Origin: Staphylococcus pseudoxylosus
GTDB taxonomy: Bacteria > Bacillota > Bacilli > Staphylococcales > Staphylococcaceae
Length of the DNA stretch: 64,000 nt
Reading direction: 5' to 3'
NCBI RefSeq assembly: GCF_003697915.1
Contig: NZ_RCVN01000001.1
Location: forward strand, 124,001 to 188,000
The notes beneath the pieces are model-generated. The model saw only the letters and a list, made by a program, of their open reading frames with translations, was not told where the DNA came from and did no database searches. The translations under genes were made by a program, and so were the position numbers. Shown piece by piece: positions 60,061 to 64,000 of the stretch (position 1 is its first letter; each line of letters opens with the position of its first letter).

Positions 60061-61422
60061 ATGGCTAATCATGAATTACAAAGAGAACTAAGTAATCGTC
60101 ACATCCAGCTAATTGCAATCGGGGGAGCAATTGGTACAGGACTATTTTTAGGAGCAGGTCAAACTATCGCGTTAACTGGCCCCTCTATTTTACTTACATA
60201 TATCATAATTGGTTTTATGCTTTTTATGTTTATGCGTGGACTGGGAGAAATATTAGTAACAAACACGAATTTCAAATCATTTGCAGATGTCACCAATCAT
60301 TATATTGGCCCATTTGCAGGTTTTGTAACAGGATGGACTTATTGGTTCTGTTGGATTATTACAGGCATGGCAGAAGTAACTGCTGTTGCAAAGTATGTTA
60401 GTTTTTGGTTTCCAAACATACCAAATTGGATAAGCGCACTATTTTGTGTACTTGTATTAATGTCACTAAATTTATTAAGTGCTAAACTATTTGGTGAGTT
60501 AGAGTTTTGGTTTGCACTTATCAAAATATTTACAATTATTGCTTTAATTATAGTGGGTGCAATTATGATTATTATGGCTTATGACACACAATTTGGTCAT
60601 GCGTCATTAACCAACCTATATAACAATGGCATATTCCCTAAAGGTATGAGCGGCTTCGTAATGTCTTTCCAAATGGCGTTATTCTCGTTTGTAGGTATTG
60701 AACTTATAGGAGTCACAGCTGGAGAGACGAAAGATCCAACAAAGACACTACCTAAAGCTGTTAACAGTGTGCCTATTCGTATCTTAGTATTCTATGTAGG
60801 TGCATTAGCTGTTATCATGTCCATCATTCCATGGAATCAAATCAACCCAGAAGAAAGCCCATTTGTGAGACTGTTTGCACTGATTGGTATACCTTTTGCA
60901 GCAGGAATTATAAACTTTGTAGTATTAACAGCAGCAGCTTCTTCTTGTAATAGTGGTATATTTTCAAATAGTCGTATGTTATTTGGACTTTCGACACAAA
61001 AACAAGCACCACCTTACTTTGAGAAAACAAATAAAAATGGCGTGCCACATATTGCAATATTTGTTTCGTGTGCATTGCTTATGATTGCAGCACTGTTAAA
61101 CTATATTATTCCAAATGCAACACTTGTCTTCACATACATCACTACAGTTTCAACTGTATTATTCATTGTTGTTTGGGGCTTAATCACTGTAGCTTATATT
61201 AATTATCACCGTAGAAATCCTGAATTACATAAAAAAGCAACATTTAAATTACCAGGTGGAAAATATATGGGGTATGCTATTTTAACTTTCTTCTTATTAG
61301 TTTTTTGTTTATTATTTGTAAACACTGATACAAGAATAGCAGTATTTTTAACACCTATCTGGTTTATCTTATTAACTCTTATGTATCTCAGATATAAACA
61401 GGTATCTCGCAAGCAACAGTAA
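60061..61422 (+). CDS. Amino-acid permease (D-serine/D-alanine/glycine transporter-like)
   Basis: APC-superfamily permease, 453 residues and about 12 TM helices. Signature RHIQLIAIGGAIGTGLFLGA begins near residue 13, then FADVTNHYIGPFAGFVTGWTYW. It resembles the CycA/AapA branch (D-serine, D-alanine, glycine), and staphylococci keep an aapA gene at this place between citZ and pyk. The substrate is inference. RBS AAAGGAG 10 nt before ATG 60061. A lone plus-strand gene, ended by hairpins at 61441 and 61527. Confidence 0.85.
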   Translation: MANHELQRELSNRHIQLIAIGGAIGTGLFLGAGQTIALTGPSILLTYIIIGFMLFMFMRGLGEILVTNTNFKSFADVTNHYIGPFAGFVTGWTYWFCWIITGMAEVTAVAKYVSFWFPNIPNWISALFCVLVLMSLNLLSAKLFGELEFWFALIKIFTIIALIIVGAIMIIMAYDTQFGHASLTNLYNNGIFPKGMSGFVMSFQMALFSFVGIELIGVTAGETKDPTKTLPKAVNSVPIRILVFYVGALAVIMSIIPWNQINPEESPFVRLFALIGIPFAAGIINFVVLTAAASSCNSGIFSNSRMLFGLSTQKQAPPYFEKTNKNGVPHIAIFVSCALLMIAALLNYIIPNATLVFTYITTVSTVLFIVVWGLITVAYINYHRRNPELHKKATFKLPGGKYMGYAILTFFLLVFCLLFVNTDTRIAVFLTPIWFILLTLMYLRYKQVSRKQQ

Positions 61423-61440
61423 TAACAAATAAAAACTTAG

Positions 61441-61474
61441 AAAACCGGGACATCAAATGATGTTCCGGTTTTTT
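61441..61474 (+). terminator. Terminator after the permease gene
   Basis: Stem AAAACCGGGACATCA / TGATGTTCCGGTTTT followed by TTT, 18 nt past the stop. Contains the GGGACAT core. Confidence 0.88.
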
Positions 61475-61526
61475 ATATCTATGTACTTAACAGAATTTAG
61501 ATGGCATTTATTATTGCGAATATAAT

Positions 61527-61566
61527 AAAAAGACGAAGTCATTTTTATTAATGACTTCGTCTTTTT
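61527..61566. terminator. Bidirectional terminator between permease and pyk
   Basis: Stem AAAAAGACGAAGTCATT / AATGACTTCGTCTTTTT with T runs on both strands. It is the likely end of pfkA-pyk transcription and a second stop for the permease gene. Confidence 0.88.
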
Positions 61567-61641
61567 ACTATATACTTGGACAAATTTGTCCCTAATTATT
61601 ATAAGTTTTAAACTAAGCTGCTAATCGAAAACTTGTTTAGA

Positions 61642-63402
61642 TTATAGTACGTTTGCATAACCTTCGAAGATTTTTCCTTGATTAGCATCTACAGTAATTA
61701 AAACGTCATTTTGGATATTTGAAGTAGCATTTTCAACACCAACGATTGTAGGAATTCCTTTTTCTAAACCAATAATCGCACTTGGTGATGTAATACCATT
61801 TTCTTCTGTAATAAGACCGATTGCTTTCTCAATATAAGGTACAAGTGTTTCATCTACAGAAGTTGTAACGATAATTGATTCTGATAAATCTTTACCTTCT
61901 AATTCACTAGCGTCATTCACGACTAATGTTTGTCCGACAACTGAGTTTCTTCCAACGCCTTGACCTTTAGCAAGTTCGTCTCCAACAAGGTGTAATTTCA
62001 TCATGTTTGTAGTACCTTTTTCACCTGTTGGTACACCAGCAGTGATAATAATTAAATCACCATTTTGAACTCTTTCAGTTTCAACTGCAGTGGCTACCGC
62101 ATTATTTAATAATGCATCTGTTGTCTTACGTCCTTCTTTAACTACTGGGTGGATACCCCATACTAAAGCACATTGGCGTGCTGTTTCAGCACTAGGTGTC
62201 ACAGCAATAATATCTGATTGTGGACGGTATTTAGAAATTGTACGTGCAGTTGAACCACTTTCTGTAGCAGCAACAATTGCTTTAACGCTTAAGTTTAAAG
62301 CAGTATGTGCAACTGATACACCAATTGCGTTAACTAATGAAGTTTCAACTAATTTAGTGCGGTCAGATAATAGTTTTTTATAATCTTGAGCAGCCTCTGC
62401 TGAAACTGCGATATTACGCATAGTTTTAACAGCTTCTTCAGGGTATTGTCCTGCAGCTGTTTCGCCAGAAAGCATAACAGCATCTGTACCATCATAAATT
62501 GCGTTAGCAACGTCACTAGCTTCTGCACGTGTAGCACGTGGATTACGTTGCATAGAATCTAACATTTGTGTTGCTGTAATAACAGGTTTACCTAATTTAT
62601 TACATTGTCTAATTAAATCTTTTTGTACCATTGGTACTGATTCAGGTGGGATTTCAACACCCATGTCACCACGGGCAACCATTAAACCATCAGATACTTC
62701 AAGAATTTCTTTGATATTATCAATACCTTCTTGGTTTTCAATTTTAGGAATAATACTTATATTTGTATTTTTTTGTGCTTCCAATAATTTACGGATATCT
62801 AATACGTCGCTTGGACGACGTACGAAACTTGCCGCGATAAAATCTACGCCTTCACTGATACCGAATTTAATATCTTCAGCATCTTTATCAGTGATACCTG
62901 GTAAACTAACTTTTACTCCTGGTAAGTTAACACCTTTTTTGTTTTTTAATTCTCCTGTGTTTAAAACATCACAAAGAACTTCGCCATTAGCTTTATCAAT
63001 TGATTTAACTTGTAATTCGATTAAACCATCATCTAAAAGGATATAAGAACCTTCGTCTACGTCATTGATAAGGTTATCATAAGTTACTGAGAATTTGTCT
63101 GAAGTGCCTTCTACTTCAGTCATACTAACGATTACTTCATTGCCCTTTTCAAGTTCAATCACACCATTTTGCATGTTGTGTGTACGGATTTCAGGACCTT
63201 TCGTATCTAGTAAAATCCCAACGGTTTTTCCTAATCTCTTAGAAACTTCACGGATAGTATCGATTCTCGCTTTATGTTCTGCATGGTCACCATGAGAGAA
63301 GTTTAAACGCGCCACATTCATTCCAGCTTTAATTAATTTCTCAAGCATTTCTTCTGATTCAGACGCAGGTCCAATTGTACAAACAATTTTAGTTTTTCTC
63401 AT
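61642..63402 (-). CDS. pyk: Pyruvate kinase
   Basis: 586 residues. Glycolytic enzyme converting PEP and ADP to pyruvate and ATP. Core residues: [11 protein letters not shown] at the start, [10 protein letters not shown], the signature [20 protein letters not shown] and [11 protein letters not shown]-terminal extra domain (about 475-586) resembles the PEP-utilising phosphohistidine domain, but the [10 protein letters not shown] motif has Pro where the phospho-His of true transfer domains sits. It follows pfkA by 20 nt. Confidence 0.97.
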   Translation of the reverse strand: MRKTKIVCTIGPASESEEMLEKLIKAGMNVARLNFSHGDHAEHKARIDTIREVSKRLGKTVGILLDTKGPEIRTHNMQNGVIELEKGNEVIVSMTEVEGTSDKFSVTYDNLINDVDEGSYILLDDGLIELQVKSIDKANGEVLCDVLNTGELKNKKGVNLPGVKVSLPGITDKDAEDIKFGISEGVDFIAASFVRRPSDVLDIRKLLEAQKNTNISIIPKIENQEGIDNIKEILEVSDGLMVARGDMGVEIPPESVPMVQKDLIRQCNKLGKPVITATQMLDSMQRNPRATRAEASDVANAIYDGTDAVMLSGETAAGQYPEEAVKTMRNIAVSAEAAQDYKKLLSDRTKLVETSLVNAIGVSVAHTALNLSVKAIVAATESGSTARTISKYRPQSDIIAVTPSAETARQCALVWGIHPVVKEGRKTTDALLNNAVATAVETERVQNGDLIIITAGVPTGEKGTTNMMKLHLVGDELAKGQGVGRNSVVGQTLVVNDASELEGKDLSESIIVTTSVDETLVPYIEKAIGLITEENGITSPSAIIGLEKGIPTIVGVENATSNIQNDVLITVDANQGKIFEGYANVL

Positions 63403-63422
63403 TATTATTTCCTCCCAGTATT

Positions 63423-64000
63423 TTATATAGATAATTCGTTCGTTAATTCAAAAGTTTCAAAGTCAAATTCATGTTCATTTGATCTAAATATTTCTTCAAA
63501 TGACGTATCAGTAAGTTCATTGTTTCTAATCCCAACACCAATCGCAGTTTTACCTTCTAACAGTAAATCCACTGCATGGCCACCAAGACGTGAAGCTAGA
63601 ACCCTATCTGCACCACTTGGGCTACCACCACGTTGGATGTGTCCAAGCACAGAAACACGAGCGTCAACATTAATGTATTTAGTCAGTTCTTGAGCACAAA
63701 CTTCACCTGACATGCAACCTTCAGCAACCATAACAATTGAATGTTTTTTGCCTCGTTTAATACCATTATCAATCTTTTCAGCTACATCTTTCATATCTGT
63801 CTCAACTTCAGGAACAATGATTGTTTCTGCACCGACTGAAAGACCAGCCCAAAGTGCTAAATCACCACAATCACGACCCATGACTTCAATGATAAACGTT
63901 CTGGCATGACTTGATGCTGTATCACGAATCTTATCAACACAATCAATTATAGTATTTAATGCTGTATCAAATCCAATTGTAAAGTCGGAACCGTTGATAT
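63423..64000 (-). CDS. pfkA: 6-phosphofructokinase, N-terminus cut by window edge
   Basis: Commits fructose-6-phosphate to glycolysis. About 192 C-terminal residues of a roughly 320-residue enzyme are visible. Seen: [20 protein letters not shown] (family active-site region), [33 protein letters not shown], ending NELSI. The frame stays open to the edge at 64000, so the gene continues beyond the window. Co-transcribed with pyk. Confidence 0.96.
   Translation of the reverse strand, partial: INGSDFTIGFDTALNTIIDCVDKIRDTASSHARTFIIEVMGRDCGDLALWAGLSVGAETIIVPEVETDMKDVAEKIDNGIKRGKKHSIVMVAEGCMSGEVCAQELTKYINVDARVSVLGHIQRGGSPSGADRVLASRLGGHAVDLLLEGKTAIGVGIRNNELTDTSFEEIFRSNEHEFDFETFELTNELSI

Noticed and set aside
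62663-63046. 127-codon plus-strand ORF over pyk
   Set aside because: Antisense to the pyruvate kinase catalytic core; serine/proline-rich composition reflects reversed codons.

Overview
This is a low-GC Firmicutes chromosome segment with roughly two thirds A+T. Gene content and order are those of Staphylococcus: rsh-apt-recJ-secDF-yajC-tgt-queA-ruvBA, obg, rplU-prp-rpmA, mreCD, radC-comC, folC-valS, hemAXCDBL, clpX-tig, infC-rpmI-rplT, lysP, thrS, nrdR-dnaB-dnaI, gapB, polA-mutM-coaE, phoPR, citZ-icd, pfkA-pyk. From memory the proteins resemble S. aureus orthologues but are clearly not identical, so another Staphylococcus species is likely. I cannot name it without a database search. I see no rRNA, tRNA, phage, insertion sequence, CRISPR array or resistance island. 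This is conserved core chromosome.

Almost every gene is on the minus strand, so transcription runs from high to low coordinates. Only three genes are on the plus strand: a 58-residue membrane peptide (18077), the 3-methyladenine glycosylase gene tag (25943) and an amino-acid permease (60061). Two genes are cut by the window edges: rsh loses its C-terminus at base 1 and pfkA loses its N-terminus at base 64000.

Region by region: 1-12.7 kb holds the stringent-response enzyme, purine salvage, RecJ, the Sec accessory proteins, queuosine synthesis and Holliday-junction processing. 12.7-16.6 kb holds Obg, the ribosomal proteins L21 and L27 with the protease that matures L27, and MreC/MreD. 17.2-21.5 kb is the least characterised part: a DUF-type membrane protein, a small acidic protein, small membrane proteins, RadC, a prepilin peptidase and an orphan squalene/phytoene-synthase-like protein. 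21.7-34.8 kb holds FolC, ValRS, Tag, an AbrB-family membrane protein and a complete six-gene operon from glutamyl-tRNA to uroporphyrinogen III. 35-41 kb holds ClpX, trigger factor, a TPR-like protein, a NUDIX enzyme and infC-rpmI-rplT. 41-53.9 kb holds the lysine permease, ThrRS, replication initiation proteins, gluconeogenic GAPDH and DNA repair/polymerase I. 54.3-64 kb holds PhoPR, TCA-cycle entry enzymes, a permease, and pyruvate kinase with phosphofructokinase.

Regulation is unusually readable. There are T-box leaders before valS and thrS, a lysine riboswitch before lysP, L20- and L21-type autoregulatory leaders before infC and rplU, cre-like CcpA sites at citZ and gapB, PHO-box-like repeats before phoP, and about twenty intrinsic terminators. 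I did not find a convincing new multi-gene system. The items most worth a second look are the 17-21 kb cluster of little-known genes with tandem hairpins upstream of comC, the probable AUA start of infC, the citZ and gapB cre sites, and the 11-bp periodic repeats upstream of phoP.
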